NCBI RefSeq assembly: GCF_006443095.1
Contig: NZ_VFWZ01000002.1
Location: forward strand, 372,001-436,000
DNA from: Aquimarina algicola
GTDB taxonomy: Bacteria > Bacteroidota > Bacteroidia > Flavobacteriales > Flavobacteriaceae
DNA length: 64,000 nt
Reading direction: 5' to 3'
This document shows positions 9,911-20,337 of the stretch, in pieces. Under the pieces are notes generated by a model. It was not told the origin of the DNA, ran no database searches, and saw nothing but the letters and a program-made list of their open reading frames with translations. The stretch's first letter is position 1; every line of letters begins with the position of its first letter. A program made the position numbers and the translations under genes.

Positions 9911-10984
9911 TTAATGAGAATGAGAGTGTTCGTGACCATGATTATGATGATGTTCATGAGTAATCACTTCATTTTTTTCAGTGAGTTCTATATTACGACC
10001 GATAACTACGATACTGGTCTTACGAGTTTCATTAGCTCCCCAAGGTCTTTCGAAATAATAATCAAAACGAGAACCTACACCTTGTAAAACCATACGCATT
10101 GGTTTGTTAGGTATATTTACAAACCCTTTGATTCTATATATCTCGTGTTTTTCTACAAGTGTTTTTAAATCGCTAACTAAAACTTTAATGTCTGCTGTTT
10201 CAGGGTATTCTAATAAAACCGTTTTTATATCATCATTATGATGGTGGTGATGTCCGTGTTTATGATGTTCTTCATGAATAGAATGACGGTTGTCTACATC
10301 ATCTTCCGCAGAAGCTTCAATACCTAATAAAATAGCATTATCCATTTGCCCTTTTACAACAGGAACAATTTTAGTATTTGGTCTTGCTTTTGTTGTAACT
10401 ATGTTAGTAATCTCATCAAATGTTGAGTCATCAATCAAATCTCTTTTACTAACCAAAACTAGATCAGCACACGTTAACTGGTCCAAAAACAATTCTTCGA
10501 TCGGTGTTTCATGATCCAAAGTATCATCTGCCAAGCGTTGTGCTTGCACACGCTCTCTATCACAAATTTCTCCCGTAGCAATTCCTACGGCATCTACAAC
10601 AGTAATTACTGCATCGATGGTAATATGTGGTTTTAAGTCTGGCCAGTTTACTGCTTTTACCAAAGGTTTGGGCATAGATAAACCCGAGGTTTCTATCACA
10701 ATATGGTCAATTTCCTCCTTACGCTCTAGCAATTGCAACATAGAAGGCAAAAACTCTTCTTGTACTGTACAACAAATGCATCCGTTTGGCAATTGAATTA
10801 GATTACATTCATCATCTTCACATTCAGATGAAGCTATCAATTGTCCATCAACATCTACTTCTCCAAATTCATTTACTAAAACAGCAATTCGTTTTCCGTT
10901 GGCGTTCTTTAACATATTATATACTAAAGTCGTTTTTCCTACGCCTAAAAATCCGGTAACTATGGTAATTGGTATTTTATTCAT
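9911..10984 (-). CDS. cobW: CobW-family (COG0523) GTP-binding metallochaperone
   Basis: A 357-residue G3E GTPase. It has a Walker A motif GFLGVGKTT (residues 11-19), the metal-binding GCICC at 68-72 preceded by an extra cysteine pair (ECEDDEC, about 54-60), a guanine-specificity SKRD near 180, and two histidine-rich tracts: an internal one around 237-250 and a C-terminal tail HEHHHNHGHEHSHSH. Proteins of this family deliver or handle Zn, Co or Ni. Placement next to cobN and among cobalamin genes supports a cobalt role, such as delivery to the chelatase. The metal cannot be fixed from sequence, as some family members serve zinc. Confidence 0.88.
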   Translation of the reverse strand: MNKIPITIVTGFLGVGKTTLVYNMLKNANGKRIAVLVNEFGEVDVDGQLIASSECEDDECNLIQLPNGCICCTVQEEFLPSMLQLLERKEEIDHIVIETSGLSMPKPLVKAVNWPDLKPHITIDAVITVVDAVGIATGEICDRERVQAQRLADDTLDHETPIEELFLDQLTCADLVLVSKRDLIDDSTFDEITNIVTTKARPNTKIVPVVKGQMDNAILLGIEASAEDDVDNRHSIHEEHHKHGHHHHHNDDIKTVLLEYPETADIKVLVSDLKTLVEKHEIYRIKGFVNIPNKPMRMVLQGVGSRFDYYFERPWGANETRKTSIVVIGRNIELTEKNEVITHEHHHNHGHEHSHSH

Positions 10985-11033
10985 TTTTTAAATTTTAGGT
11001 TTCAATATTTTTATAATACTATTCTATCCTTTT

Positions 11034-11137
11034 TGGGCGTTTCCCTATGGGTCGGGCTATACGCTATATCTTTTTTCTGTGCTTCGACACGCTCAGCATG
11101 ACACAGAAAAAAAGGATGCCGCTGCTATCCCTAACGC
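11034..11137. repeat. REP-like palindromic intergenic element
   Basis: The spacer between the adenosyltransferase and cobW genes carries a GC-richer palindromic block unlike its surroundings. TTTTTTCTGTG (11071-11081) pairs with CACAGAAAAAA (11102-11112) around a loop containing GCTTCGACACGCTCAGCATG. The flanks (GGTCGGGCTATACGC on the left, GCCGCTGCTATCCCTAACGC on the right) are partly complementary. The loop and flanks resemble dispersed intergenic repeats I recall from Flavobacteriaceae genomes. Only one copy is visible in this window, so the repeat status is inferred. Confidence 0.55.
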
Positions 11138-11170
11138 AAATTATCATATCTATTCATCAAGCTATTAAGC

Positions 11171-11755
11171 CTAACTTTTCTTCTTTTTTCTTTTGTACAA
11201 AAACAAATTCCACTTTTCTTCAGCAACACCGTGTTTGTCCATCTCTGCTCTTGCCATGGTGAAAAATAAATCAGACATTCTGTTTACATAACTCATAATA
11301 TAATCGTGTACACATTCCGGGTCTTCTTGCATTAGGGTAACCAATTGCCTTTCTCCTCTTCGTATTTGGGTTCTACAAACGTGACATAGTGCAGAGATTT
11401 CATTTCCGCCTGGTAATAAGAAATAATCAGATGGTGAACTGATGCTACTTTCCATTTCATCTAACCATTGTTCACAAAATTCAGCCCCATCTTTAGGCTC
11501 TGGATTTGGGTTTTCCTTTTTAGAATCTGATGGACGTGCCAAATGCGACATCATATTCATCATATCTTTTTGAATACGATGTAAATTGAGTTGCCATTCA
11601 TGATCATTACCTAACTTAGCACGTAATAACCCAATGGTAGAATTTACCTCATCCAAGGTTCCGATACATTCGATGCGTGCCGAATTTTTATAGGTTCTTT
11701 TTCCTCCAAAAACTCCGGTAGTTCCTTTGTCTCCTTTTCTTGTGTAAATCTTCAT
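11171..11755 (-). CDS. pduO: PduO-type cob(I)yrinic acid a,c-diamide adenosyltransferase
   Basis: A 194-residue enzyme with the PduO-family N-terminus (YTRKGDKGTTGVFGGKR, residues 4-20), the DEVNS block near residue 35 and a long RIQKDM...MSYVNRMSDLFF helical region. It transfers the 5'-deoxyadenosyl group of ATP to Co(I) of a corrinoid, giving the adenosyl form. It lies three bases from cbiA, so the product of CbiA (the a,c-diamide) is probably its substrate. The C-terminus is unusually lysine-rich (RKKKKKS). Confidence 0.92.
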   Translation of the reverse strand: MKIYTRKGDKGTTGVFGGKRTYKNSARIECIGTLDEVNSTIGLLRAKLGNDHEWQLNLHRIQKDMMNMMSHLARPSDSKKENPNPEPKDGAEFCEQWLDEMESSISSPSDYFLLPGGNEISALCHVCRTQIRRGERQLVTLMQEDPECVHDYIMSYVNRMSDLFFTMARAEMDKHGVAEEKWNLFLYKRKKKKS

Positions 11756-11758
11756 ATG

Positions 11759-13069
11759 TTAGTTATTTATTTCGTTAATCAACTGTAATACTCTTTCTTC
11801 TGTACCAAAATAATGATGCACATAAGACCCCATTACTTTATTTTTTTTATAAATTTTAGTGGTAGTTTCACCACCTCTTGCATTCAAAATGGTTGCGTTT
11901 AGGGTCGTTTCTGTATCGTTTATCAAATAAGAATAGTGAAACTCATGCCCTTTGAAAACGACTTCATTAATTTTGGAAGTACGATACCCCAAATGCAGTT
12001 TTTTGTTAGCGATTGTGGATTCAAAATCAAAATAATCAACCATTTTAAAAACTTCATTCTTTTCAGATATAATAGCTTTACCCAAATACATCATGCCTCC
12101 GCATTCTGCATAGATTTGACCATTATTCTGGGCAAATTTTTTAATACTGGAAAGCATTTTTGTGTTTTCAGATAGCTCTTTTAAATAGGATTCTGGATAT
12201 CCACCAGGTACATAGATAAAATCACAATCAGGAAGTATAACATCATGCAATGGACTAAAGTAGATCACCTCGCCTAATTCTTGCATCGCAGAAATATGCT
12301 GAGGATATATAAAATTAAAAGCTTCGTCTTTGGCTACTGCAAATTTTATGTTCTTGTTTACTTTTGATTTCTTTTCTGAAACCGCTTTTGATACAACTTC
12401 TTTTGAGGCTTCTAAAATCCCTTTCCAATCAACCGTTTTATCCAATTCCGTAGCAATTTGGTTAATCACACTATCAAACTTTTCGATGTCGCGTATGTTT
12501 AGACCTAAGTGTCTTGATGGGATTTCAATGTTTTTTAAATTCGATACATACCCAAAACAAGGCACATTAATATCGTCGCAGGCTTCTTTAAGCAGGGCAT
12601 AATGCCTCTCTGAACCTACTCGATTAAATACAACACCCATTATTTTCACCTCAGGGTCAAAATTTGCGAAACCTTGAATAAGTGGCGCAACAGAATAAGC
12701 GACTGCTTTTGCATCGACCACCATTAAAACAGGGGTTTGCAGTTTTTTTGCCATTTCGGCAGTGCTACCCTGATCTTTTTTTGCGCCATCAAACAATCCC
12801 ATAACTCCTTCTATGCAATTAATTTGAGTGTTTTTTCCATAGAAATTCAAAGTAGCATCTACTTCGTTTTGAGTCATCATAAATAGATCCAAATTGACAC
12901 CTATCTTTCCACTAGCCAGCTCATGAAATTTTGGATCAATGTAATCTGGACCCACTTTAAAAGGTTGAACCATTATATTTTGCCGTTTAAATAATCGCAA
13001 TAGTCCTAAAGTCACAGTGGTTTTTCCTGCATTACTACTTGGGGCAGATATGATAAACTGTCTACTCAT
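11759..13069 (-). CDS. cbiA: Cobyrinate a,c-diamide synthase
   Basis: A 436-residue, two-domain amidotransferase. The ATP-binding domain opens with SAPSSNAGKTTVTLGLLRLF (residues 8-27). The class I glutaminase-like domain has YVPGGYPESY near 287 and the catalytic-cysteine motif AECGGMMYLG near 322. It amidates the a and c carboxylates of (hydrogeno)cobyrinate using glutamine and ATP. It overlaps the chelatase subunit start by four bases and precedes the adenosyltransferase, so they are translationally coupled. The sequence alone does not say whether the substrate already carries cobalt. Confidence 0.93.
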   Translation of the reverse strand: MSRQFIISAPSSNAGKTTVTLGLLRLFKRQNIMVQPFKVGPDYIDPKFHELASGKIGVNLDLFMMTQNEVDATLNFYGKNTQINCIEGVMGLFDGAKKDQGSTAEMAKKLQTPVLMVVDAKAVAYSVAPLIQGFANFDPEVKIMGVVFNRVGSERHYALLKEACDDINVPCFGYVSNLKNIEIPSRHLGLNIRDIEKFDSVINQIATELDKTVDWKGILEASKEVVSKAVSEKKSKVNKNIKFAVAKDEAFNFIYPQHISAMQELGEVIYFSPLHDVILPDCDFIYVPGGYPESYLKELSENTKMLSSIKKFAQNNGQIYAECGGMMYLGKAIISEKNEVFKMVDYFDFESTIANKKLHLGYRTSKINEVVFKGHEFHYSYLINDTETTLNATILNARGGETTTKIYKKNKVMGSYVHHYFGTEERVLQLINEINN

Positions 13070-14736
13070 CCTTTTGTATGTGTTGGAATTTCTGAAACTT
13101 TTTCTCTTATTAAAATTTCATAGGTAGCTTGAATACGATTTGCAAATTCTTGGGCAACTCCAATTTTTACCATTCCCTTTTCTGCATCAATAATTTGAGT
13201 GATATGTATTCCTTTACAATAGGTTTGAAAAGCTAAAACAATATCTTCTAAAGTATGTTCTGTATTTAATTTTCCATCTGTAATGATATGCAGGTTATTA
13301 CAGATATCAGTATCTGAAGCTATACTTTTCACTTCTTTAAAACCCGCAATTAAATTTGTCTTTCCTCCAGTTTTGAGTTCGGCTAAGGCTTCTTCAATTT
13401 CTTTTAAAATTTTGGTCTGGCGTAAAATCTGTTGTGCTTCTCCATCAAATAAAGAAACCATAGAGAATTGCGTATTTTGTTTTTTAGATTGTTCTGCAAT
13501 TTTATGTACAGTACCTTTGGCGTAGGCTATAATTTCATCTTTCAGCATAGAACCGCTAGAATCTATCAAAAAGATATGATGCTGCTTCAAAAGGTTATTC
13601 TTCCGTTTGGTTTTTAGTTCAAATTTATCAGTTGCTACATATTGACTTACGGTATTTTTTATGTCTGGCGAAGTAACATTCCCTTTGTTATTTTTAATTG
13701 AATTTACCCCATTATCAGTTGTATTTGCTGTGACTTCTTTTGGTTTGTTAAATTCATTTTGCGGAGGTAACATATTTATTTTTTCTTCTTTAGAAGTAGT
13801 ACCATCAGCTGGAGATTCTTTTGATTGCTCTTTTTGGTTTTGCGAAGGATTTCGTTGATTTGGATTATGTTGTAAACTCCTGTGATTCAATACAAAATCA
13901 GCAATTTTATCTACTGCTTCTTTAGTGATTTCAGATTTATCTTGATAGGCAATATAGGCTCTTGCTGTTTTTAATAATAAAATATCTGCACGTAAACCTT
14001 CTACTTGATGTTGAATCGCTAGTTTACTACAATATTCAATTATTGAATCATCTATTTTTATAGATTTCAGATTGTTTTTGGCAGCATCAATTTGTTTTGC
14101 AATGCTCTCATCTTTACTCTTATAATTTGCTACGAAATCTGCAGGGTTGTCATCAAATTTAAAACGTTGTTTGATAATTTTTTGACGTATTACAGGATCT
14201 ACAGGAGTTACAATATTTACACTTAATCCAAAACGGTCTCTTAGTTGCGGTCTTAAATTTCCTTCTTCAGGATTCATAGAACCCACTAAACAAAATTGAC
14301 TATTAAAATGTTGAGATATACCTTCTCGCTCTACATAGTAACTACCAGAGGCGGCAGCGTCTAATAAGATATCTGTAAGATAATCTTGCAATAAGTTAAC
14401 CTCATCAACATATAATATACCTTGATGCGCCTGTGCCATTAATCCCAGGTTAACAACTTCCTTTTTTTCATTAATTAATTGTTCTAAGCTAACATTTCCA
14501 ATAAGTCGATCTTCAGACACACCAATAGGTAGATTAACAAAAGGATAATTTTGATGATCACTCATTAGACTTGTTACCGATCTAATCAACGTAGTTTTTC
14601 CTGTTCCTTTATCGCCAATGGCCAAAACTCCACCAATACGTGGATCTACCAAATTTAAGATCAATGCTAACTTAAAATCATCTTGGCCAACAATAGCCGA
14701 AAACGGAAAATTTATTTGTTTTTTATCTTGTATCAT
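13066..14736 (-). CDS. ChlI/ChlD-like AAA plus VWA chelatase subunit
   Basis: A 556-residue fusion. The N-terminal AAA+ domain (about 10-270) has Walker [10 protein letters not shown] at 43-51 and the Mg-chelatase-type [11 protein letters not shown] block. A low-complexity N/Q/K/S linker follows (about 285-375), then a von Willebrand A domain with a MIDAS DSSGS near residue 390 and TGGKTN further on. This is the small ATPase plus scaffold partner of CobN/ChlH chelatases and replaces the CobS-CobT pair here. It is translationally coupled to cbiA and to the transporter gene by four-base overlaps, which supports a cobaltochelatase role. Confidence 0.88.
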   Translation of the reverse strand: MIQDKKQINFPFSAIVGQDDFKLALILNLVDPRIGGVLAIGDKGTGKTTLIRSVTSLMSDHQNYPFVNLPIGVSEDRLIGNVSLEQLINEKKEVVNLGLMAQAHQGILYVDEVNLLQDYLTDILLDAAASGSYYVEREGISQHFNSQFCLVGSMNPEEGNLRPQLRDRFGLSVNIVTPVDPVIRQKIIKQRFKFDDNPADFVANYKSKDESIAKQIDAAKNNLKSIKIDDSIIEYCSKLAIQHQVEGLRADILLLKTARAYIAYQDKSEITKEAVDKIADFVLNHRSLQHNPNQRNPSQNQKEQSKESPADGTTSKEEKINMLPPQNEFNKPKEVTANTTDNGVNSIKNNKGNVTSPDIKNTVSQYVATDKFELKTKRKNNLLKQHHIFLIDSSGSMLKDEIIAYAKGTVHKIAEQSKKQNTQFSMVSLFDGEAQQILRQTKILKEIEEALAELKTGGKTNLIAGFKEVKSIASDTDICNNLHIITDGKLNTEHTLEDIVLAFQTYCKGIHITQIIDAEKGMVKIGVAQEFANRIQATYEILIREKVSEIPTHTKG

Positions 14737-15449
14737 AACCCAGTAATAGTATTATAGATCCATATTATACCAATTACTATTGAGGCTAATCCCGCAATAC
14801 CATTCATCCACTTAAAAACAGAGAGATTACGTTCTAAAAATCTACTCATTACATAAATTAAAACGTAACTGTATACACCCATAGCTACAATAATCCCTAG
14901 AGATTCTACTACCAAAATAAGCAGTGCATCCCCTATTGTAGCACTACTTAATACTAATGCAGAAGTTAATGCACCTCCAGTACCTGCCAATCCATGTAAC
15001 ATTCCAACCCAAAAGGATTTGTTCATTGGGTTCATGGCTATTTCTTCACCTTTGGTTCCATGTAAATGTATTGGATTTGAAAGTTCGTGTTCGTGCGGTT
15101 CAATTTTTTTATGCTCTTTAACCATTTCATTAATAGTATGATTTCTTCTAATGGCTACAACACCTAGCCAAATCATAATAGGTCCTACCGCCAACTCTGC
15201 ATAAAAAGAAATATTATGCACTGCTAACGTGGCCACACTTTTAAATAATAATGCTACTCCTCCAAATAATAACAAGGTAACCGAATGCCCGAATGCCCAT
15301 TGCGATGCTTTGAATACTGATTTGAAGCTTACTTTCTTTTTATTAATGGCATTCTCTGTAGCCAGCACAGAAACTGCTGTTACATGATCGGGCTCAAAAG
15401 AATGTAAAATTCCCGCCATCAAAGGTCTAACTAAAGAAGTAAAAGTCAT
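14733..15449 (-). CDS. NicO/UreH-family nickel-cobalt transporter
   Basis: A 238-residue membrane protein with about six hydrophobic helices. Helix one carries the metal-site pattern H-x4-D-H ([10 protein letters not shown], about residues 16-25), and a later helix has [19 protein letters not shown] cytoplasmic loop rich in H/E ([20 protein letters not shown], about 114-133) could bind metal. Transporters of this group move Ni2+ or Co2+. Location between cbiD and the chelatase subunit, with four-base overlaps on both sides, points to cobalt uptake for B12 synthesis. Export (RcnA-like) cannot be formally excluded. Confidence 0.82.
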   Translation of the reverse strand: MTFTSLVRPLMAGILHSFEPDHVTAVSVLATENAINKKKVSFKSVFKASQWAFGHSVTLLLFGGVALLFKSVATLAVHNISFYAELAVGPIMIWLGVVAIRRNHTINEMVKEHKKIEPHEHELSNPIHLHGTKGEEIAMNPMNKSFWVGMLHGLAGTGGALTSALVLSSATIGDALLILVVESLGIIVAMGVYSYVLIYVMSRFLERNLSVFKWMNGIAGLASIVIGIIWIYNTITGL

Positions 15450-16531
15450 TGTTTATTATATTTAATGAATGTTCCGTTTTTATGAATCAGGTAAATATCT
15501 AGTGCTACCTGTTTAATCTTTGTATGTGTATGTTGATAACAGTGTTCTAATAACAATTGAAAGAAAGGAGAATTCTGCTCGAAATCAAATAACTCTATCA
15601 ACCGTCCAGCCATATTGAGAGATTTGATTTTGTCAGCATCTTTATAACCTACTTGTTTTGCTAAATCCACTACAAAATCTTTATTCCAACTAGAGACACA
15701 ACTATGGGTATCGGTTACTCCGCCTGCTAATTTTACCGCTTTGCCCAACATAATGCCAATACTCACTTTTTTAATAGGTGAACTATTGATTTTATTTAAT
15801 GTTTCGCCAATCCAGTTTCCATAATGGATAAAAGCATATTCTGGTAAATAATCGAATTTATTTGATAAATATTTTTCACTTCTAGCACCAGAATTAATTA
15901 CTAACTCTGTTGCTTTGTTTGCAACAGCAACATCAATTCCTTGTTCTATACTAGCTATATAAGATGAAGCAGAATAAGGTTTTACAATTCCTGTGGTTCC
16001 CAAAATAGAAATACCATTCATGATCCCTACTCGTTCATTAAGTGTTCGTTTGGCCAACGCTCTTCCATTAGTAACATACACCGTTACCAACACACCACAT
16101 TCTAGATCGTAATCATGTAATAATTTTTGGAGTGCGTTTGTTATCATTTTTCTTGGTACAGGATTAATAGCAGGCTCTCCAATTGCCAATTCTAAACCTT
16201 TAAGTGTAACGGTACCTACACCTTCACCGGCAATAAACCGAATACCTTTTTCTTGAGTCAGTTTTAATATACAACCTATCTCTGCACCATTGGTAACATC
16301 AGGATCATCTCCCGCATCTTTGATTACAGAACTGTTAGCCGTGTTTTCTGTAAATTCACAATGATGAACAGGAATTTCAAGGATCTTATCTACAGGCAAG
16401 TGTACCTTTACCGTCGTATTTTTTTTCTGATGAATAATCGCCATCAATCCCGATTTGGCAGCTGCCGTAGCACAAGTGCCCGTGGTAAATCCTTCTCTTA
16501 AAGGTCCTTTTGGAATTTTTCGTAAACTCAT
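15446..16531 (-). CDS. cbiD: Cobalt-precorrin-5B C1-methyltransferase
   Basis: A 361-residue CbiD with the signature LREGFTTGTCATAAAKSG at residues 11-28 and conserved blocks IKDAGDDPDVTNGAEIG and GTTGIVKPYS. It methylates C-1 of the ring in the early-cobalt (anaerobic) branch, where it replaces CobF. It overlaps the cobK gene by four bases and the transporter gene by four bases. No CobF is seen in the window, in line with an anaerobic-type mid-pathway. Confidence 0.94.
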   Translation of the reverse strand: MSLRKIPKGPLREGFTTGTCATAAAKSGLMAIIHQKKNTTVKVHLPVDKILEIPVHHCEFTENTANSSVIKDAGDDPDVTNGAEIGCILKLTQEKGIRFIAGEGVGTVTLKGLELAIGEPAINPVPRKMITNALQKLLHDYDLECGVLVTVYVTNGRALAKRTLNERVGIMNGISILGTTGIVKPYSASSYIASIEQGIDVAVANKATELVINSGARSEKYLSNKFDYLPEYAFIHYGNWIGETLNKINSSPIKKVSIGIMLGKAVKLAGGVTDTHSCVSSWNKDFVVDLAKQVGYKDADKIKSLNMAGRLIELFDFEQNSPFFQLLLEHCYQHTHTKIKQVALDIYLIHKNGTFIKYNKQ

Positions 16532-17283
16532 ACTACAATCGTTTTAGAAATCAATAATTCCAATGTATCCGCATCATAAACTACAATAAAATATTCTGGT
16601 ATTTTTGGTTGTTCAATAATAATGATTGATGTATCTGTTTTTAATGCAACTTCAATTTTTGTGCTTAAAAACCCGCTATTTCCAGTTTCTTTGGTCAAGA
16701 CAACGTCGACTTGATACGTTTTAATCAAATCAATTTCTTTCTCTAAATCATTAGAAGGAAATCCTAAAATCAATTGTTTTCTGGGAAAATTACTTTGCCT
16801 TGCAATTGCTAAAGATTCAGGTCTGTTTAGTATTCTAAAGTAGGTAGTGTTTTTTTTCCACCGAGGTGTTAACCTTTTGATAGATTGCACACCCGTTAAA
16901 GCTAGTAGTGTTTTGTTTTCTTCTAATAAATCTAAAGCCTCTTCATACGTCTTTACATAAAAGACTAAGGGATTTGCCGTTTTGGGCAGTAATTGCCGCC
17001 CAAAACGAAATACTGGTATCTGTAAAGATTCAGCAACCTTAGCAATGGTGCTATGCAATAGTTCTGCAAATGGATGCGAAGCATTTACAATCATTGTGAT
17101 ATCATGCCCTAAGATGTATTTTTCTAATTGCTGCTCATCTAAAGCTCCATACCTATAACTGACAATATCATTGGTCTCAAAGGCGATATTTGTTTTTGTA
17201 GAATACACAAAAGGCAACCTCATACTTTCTAATAAAGCGGCCGTTTTTTTACCTTCTGTTGTTCCTCCAAAAACTAATATCAT
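16528..17283 (-). CDS. cobK: Precorrin-6A reductase
   Basis: A 251-residue CobK/CbiJ. It has the N-terminal nucleotide-binding GGTTEGKKTA (6-15), NASHPFAELLH near 67-77, ALTGVQSIKRL near 129-139 and VVLTKETGNSGFL near 194-206. It reduces (cobalt-)precorrin-6A with NAD(P)H. It starts 12 bases after the CbiG-CobM stop and overlaps cbiD, so it is in the same operon. CobK and CbiJ cannot be separated by eye, so cobalt preference is open. Confidence 0.92.
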   Translation of the reverse strand: MILVFGGTTEGKKTAALLESMRLPFVYSTKTNIAFETNDIVSYRYGALDEQQLEKYILGHDITMIVNASHPFAELLHSTIAKVAESLQIPVFRFGRQLLPKTANPLVFYVKTYEEALDLLEENKTLLALTGVQSIKRLTPRWKKNTTYFRILNRPESLAIARQSNFPRKQLILGFPSNDLEKEIDLIKTYQVDVVLTKETGNSGFLSTKIEVALKTDTSIIIIEQPKIPEYFIVVYDADTLELLISKTIVV

Positions 17284-17295
17284 TCTTATTATGTA

Positions 17296-19137
17296 TTATT
17301 CTGTAACTACAAATTTCTTATTCGTTCTAAAAATATGTTTCCATTCTGGACTGTATAATTGAGAACGATTTTTACGAGCGCCAATCGCACGCCCTACCAC
17401 AATCAGTACGGTTCTTGTTTTCTTACTTTTCTTTACAATTGCTGCAAGATTTTCTAATTTTCCTTGAAAAATCTCTTCATCCTTCCATGAGATTCTATAT
17501 ATTACAGCTACGGGTGTATCAGGGTCAAAATGTTCTAATAATTGCGCTTCTACTTTTTTAGCAATTCCAGCACTTAAAAAGATACACATCGTAGCATTGG
17601 TAGCTGCAAAAGCCGAAATACTTTCTTTAGAAGGCATTGGTGTTTTGCCTTCTCCACGGGTTAATACAATAGACTGCACCACTTCTGGAATCGTAAATTC
17701 TGATTTTAATACCGCTGCCGCTGCACTAAAAGCAGAAATTCCCGGAATTATAAAATAATCCATCCCTAATTCATCAAAAATGGTCATTTGTTCCTGAATA
17801 GCACCATATAGAGATGGATCTCCTGATTGTAAACGCACAATCGAATTTCCTTTTTTATACTGTTCTTGCATGATAGTTACCTGCTCTTCCAAAGTCATCA
17901 TTGCAGAGTTCCTAACGATTGCACCTGGTTTACACCAACCGGTCATTTCTTCAGGGACTAAACTACCTGCGTATAATACACAATCAGCTTCTTGTAGGTA
18001 TTCTTTTCCTTTTACGGTTATTAGTGCTGAATCACCTGGGCCCGCACCAATAATGGCAACTGCAGTTCTACGTTCTGCCTTGATATCAACAGCTACAGAA
18101 AAAGTGAATTTCTGACCATTTTCTAAATGATTTTTTTGTTTTTCAACCCATACATTTTTATTTCCAGAAAGTAGCATCGCTGTAGATTCTGAAACGCCAC
18201 TGACTCCAATTTTAGATAATACCACTTCACTTGGGTTTGGTATGGTAATCGTATTGATTTCGTCGCGGGTAAATGTGCTAAAAGGAATCCTGTTTTTTGA
18301 GCTGAAGTCTAAATACGCTTGTTGTTTTGCCTTAATATCTATGGAACCAAAGTTTTTAATGGCTTCAACATGAATATTTCTACGTTGCAGTTCTTCTTTT
18401 AACGTGACTTCAAAAAGCTCAGAATCTAACTCTTTGGAACATCCTGAACCTATAGAAAGTACTTTTGGGATATAAAATAAGCTTGGAATTGTTGGTTTAT
18501 ACACTTTGTAACTTACAGCAATGCATAATTCAAATTTTGTATAATCAATATCTGTTTCACTATAAAAAATAGTCACAAAATCAGGAACTGTTTTTTCTAA
18601 ATATTGTGTCCCTTTGTCTTTAATATCTAACAATACCGCTGTAGGTCTATTATTCACAAACAAAGCCATTGTTTTGTTCATAGATAAAGAACTTTCTACT
18701 TGCCAATCAAATTGAGTACCCAGAGTGTCTAATGCCCATATATTTTGTACATCACTGGATGTAGATAGTATAGGATTTGCTCCTAAAATAGAGGCTATTT
18801 TTAATGCAAAATCATTTGCACCTCCTTTATGCCCGCTCAACACTGATTGTACATTCATCCCTAAATCATCTACAGAGACTACTGCTGGGTCACTATTTTT
18901 ATCTTGAATATAAGGTGCTATTAGTCGTACACAAATTCCTAAAGCAGTAACAAAACAAATACCATCTAACTTTATAAAGTTTGTCTTTAGATAGTCTGAA
19001 ATAGATGCGATAGTTGATACATTTTCATCATTTGATTGCAATGTTGTAATGACCAATGATTTTGGAAATTCTTTCTGAATAATAAGGGCTTTTTCAAGAC
19101 CTTTCTCGGTAACTGCTATGATCGCTATTTTTTTCAT
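17296..19137 (-). CDS. cbiG/cobM: CbiG - CobM/CbiF fusion (cobalt-precorrin-5A hydrolase and precorrin-4 C11-methyltransferase)
   Basis: A 613-residue fusion. Residues 1 to about 345 are CbiG, with LSGHKGGANDFALKIA near 106 and the C-terminal subdomain SIGSGCSKELD...GVSGVSESTAMLLSG. Residues from about 355 are a tetrapyrrole SAM methyltransferase of the CobM/CbiF type, with IIGAGPGDSALITVKG, YAGSLVPEEM and RLQSGDPSLYGAIQEQM. CbiG opens the ring-A lactone and releases acetaldehyde in the early-cobalt branch. CobM/CbiF methylates C-11 in the preceding step. Fusion of consecutive enzymes suggests channeling. It abuts cobL directly (no intergenic base). Confidence 0.93.
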   Translation of the reverse strand: MKKIAIIAVTEKGLEKALIIQKEFPKSLVITTLQSNDENVSTIASISDYLKTNFIKLDGICFVTALGICVRLIAPYIQDKNSDPAVVSVDDLGMNVQSVLSGHKGGANDFALKIASILGANPILSTSSDVQNIWALDTLGTQFDWQVESSLSMNKTMALFVNNRPTAVLLDIKDKGTQYLEKTVPDFVTIFYSETDIDYTKFELCIAVSYKVYKPTIPSLFYIPKVLSIGSGCSKELDSELFEVTLKEELQRRNIHVEAIKNFGSIDIKAKQQAYLDFSSKNRIPFSTFTRDEINTITIPNPSEVVLSKIGVSGVSESTAMLLSGNKNVWVEKQKNHLENGQKFTFSVAVDIKAERRTAVAIIGAGPGDSALITVKGKEYLQEADCVLYAGSLVPEEMTGWCKPGAIVRNSAMMTLEEQVTIMQEQYKKGNSIVRLQSGDPSLYGAIQEQMTIFDELGMDYFIIPGISAFSAAAAVLKSEFTIPEVVQSIVLTRGEGKTPMPSKESISAFAATNATMCIFLSAGIAKKVEAQLLEHFDPDTPVAVIYRISWKDEEIFQGKLENLAAIVKKSKKTRTVLIVVGRAIGARKNRSQLYSPEWKHIFRTNKKFVVTE

Positions 19138-20337
19138 TTATCGTTTTTCTGCTGTGTGAATGCTAATTGTATTATGTTCATTTAACTGTATAGTATCGGT
19201 ACTAATCGTATAGTTTAGCTTTGTAAGTGCTGAAATGAATATCTTACTACTGCTTACTTTTACTGCATTGATTACGAATCGTGCTTTTGGATTGAGTTGA
19301 TAAACGATTTGTATTAATTCTTGTAAGCGACCTCCATGTCCACCAATAAATACTACATCTGGGATAGGATAATTTTTTAAGTCGAGATTAAAGAAATCAT
19401 CAATGACAATTTCAATCCCTGGTGTTGCTATGCGCTCTGTATTTTTTTGAATAATCGTGCTACATTCAACTCGTTTTTCAAAAGCCACTATTTTTAAATG
19501 CGGAAACTGCTGCTTTGCTTCGATAGCTACAGAACCCGTGCAAGAACCTATATCCCAAAAAACACCTTTATCTCGTAATGCTAACGAACTAATCGTACTT
19601 AAACGAATCGGCATTTTGGTAATCATATTTGTTCGATTCTCTAAAGGAATAAAAGCAGTATCAGGAATACCAAATGGTTTTTCTTTAGGTCTTATTTGTT
19701 TTAACAATACACAATTTAAGGTATGATGTGTTTTGGTGGCACAAGTCGATACATCGAGTTCTTCAATATGCTCATTATCTCCGTCTAAGGTTTCACCAAC
19801 AATTATTGTATAGTTATCAAAACCATATTGCAACATACGTTTTGCTATTGCTGCCGGAGTTTTTTTGTTATCTGTTAACACACCTATCAATTCACATCTA
19901 TTGATTAATGCTTCATCTAAAGCTGACCAATCTCTACCATGAACCGATATTGCTGTTAAGTTATTATAATTGGTTTGTGTTTTATGGCAGAGTAACTGTA
20001 TGCTATTGAAATAAGGAAATGCTGTTAATTTTACATCAGGTAGCAAACGTTGCAAGGTATTTCCGAAACCATAGAAAAAAGGATCTCCAGACGCAAAAAC
20101 AACAATAGAAACATCAAAAGTCTTGTATTGTTGAACCAATACATCCATTTTTCCTGAAATTTCAATCCAACTATGATTTTTAGGCAAATATGATTTCACC
20201 AATTCATAATGACGTTTTCCACCAGAAAAAACTGTAGATTTTTCAATTAATGACAAAATTTCGTCACTCCATTTTGGGGTAGGATGGTTACTAATTCCAA
20301 TTAAATAAAAGTCAATATGTGTATCCTCTTGCTTCAT
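19138..20337 (-). CDS. cobL: Precorrin-6Y C5,15-methyltransferase (decarboxylating), CbiE-CbiT fusion
   Basis: A 399-residue bifunctional enzyme. The N-terminal CbiE-type methyltransferase domain spans about residues 8-205 (FSGGKRHYELVKSYLP, VFASGDPFFYGFG). The C-terminal CbiT Rossmann methyltransferase spans about 220-399, with SAM motif WDIGSCTGSVAIEA near 257 and PDVVFIGGHGGRLQELI. It methylates C-5 and C-15 and removes the ring-C acetate carboxylate. It abuts bluB upstream and cbiG-cobM downstream with no gap. Confidence 0.93.
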   Translation of the reverse strand: MKQEDTHIDFYLIGISNHPTPKWSDEILSLIEKSTVFSGGKRHYELVKSYLPKNHSWIEISGKMDVLVQQYKTFDVSIVVFASGDPFFYGFGNTLQRLLPDVKLTAFPYFNSIQLLCHKTQTNYNNLTAISVHGRDWSALDEALINRCELIGVLTDNKKTPAAIAKRMLQYGFDNYTIIVGETLDGDNEHIEELDVSTCATKTHHTLNCVLLKQIRPKEKPFGIPDTAFIPLENRTNMITKMPIRLSTISSLALRDKGVFWDIGSCTGSVAIEAKQQFPHLKIVAFEKRVECSTIIQKNTERIATPGIEIVIDDFFNLDLKNYPIPDVVFIGGHGGRLQELIQIVYQLNPKARFVINAVKVSSSKIFISALTKLNYTISTDTIQLNEHNTISIHTAEKR

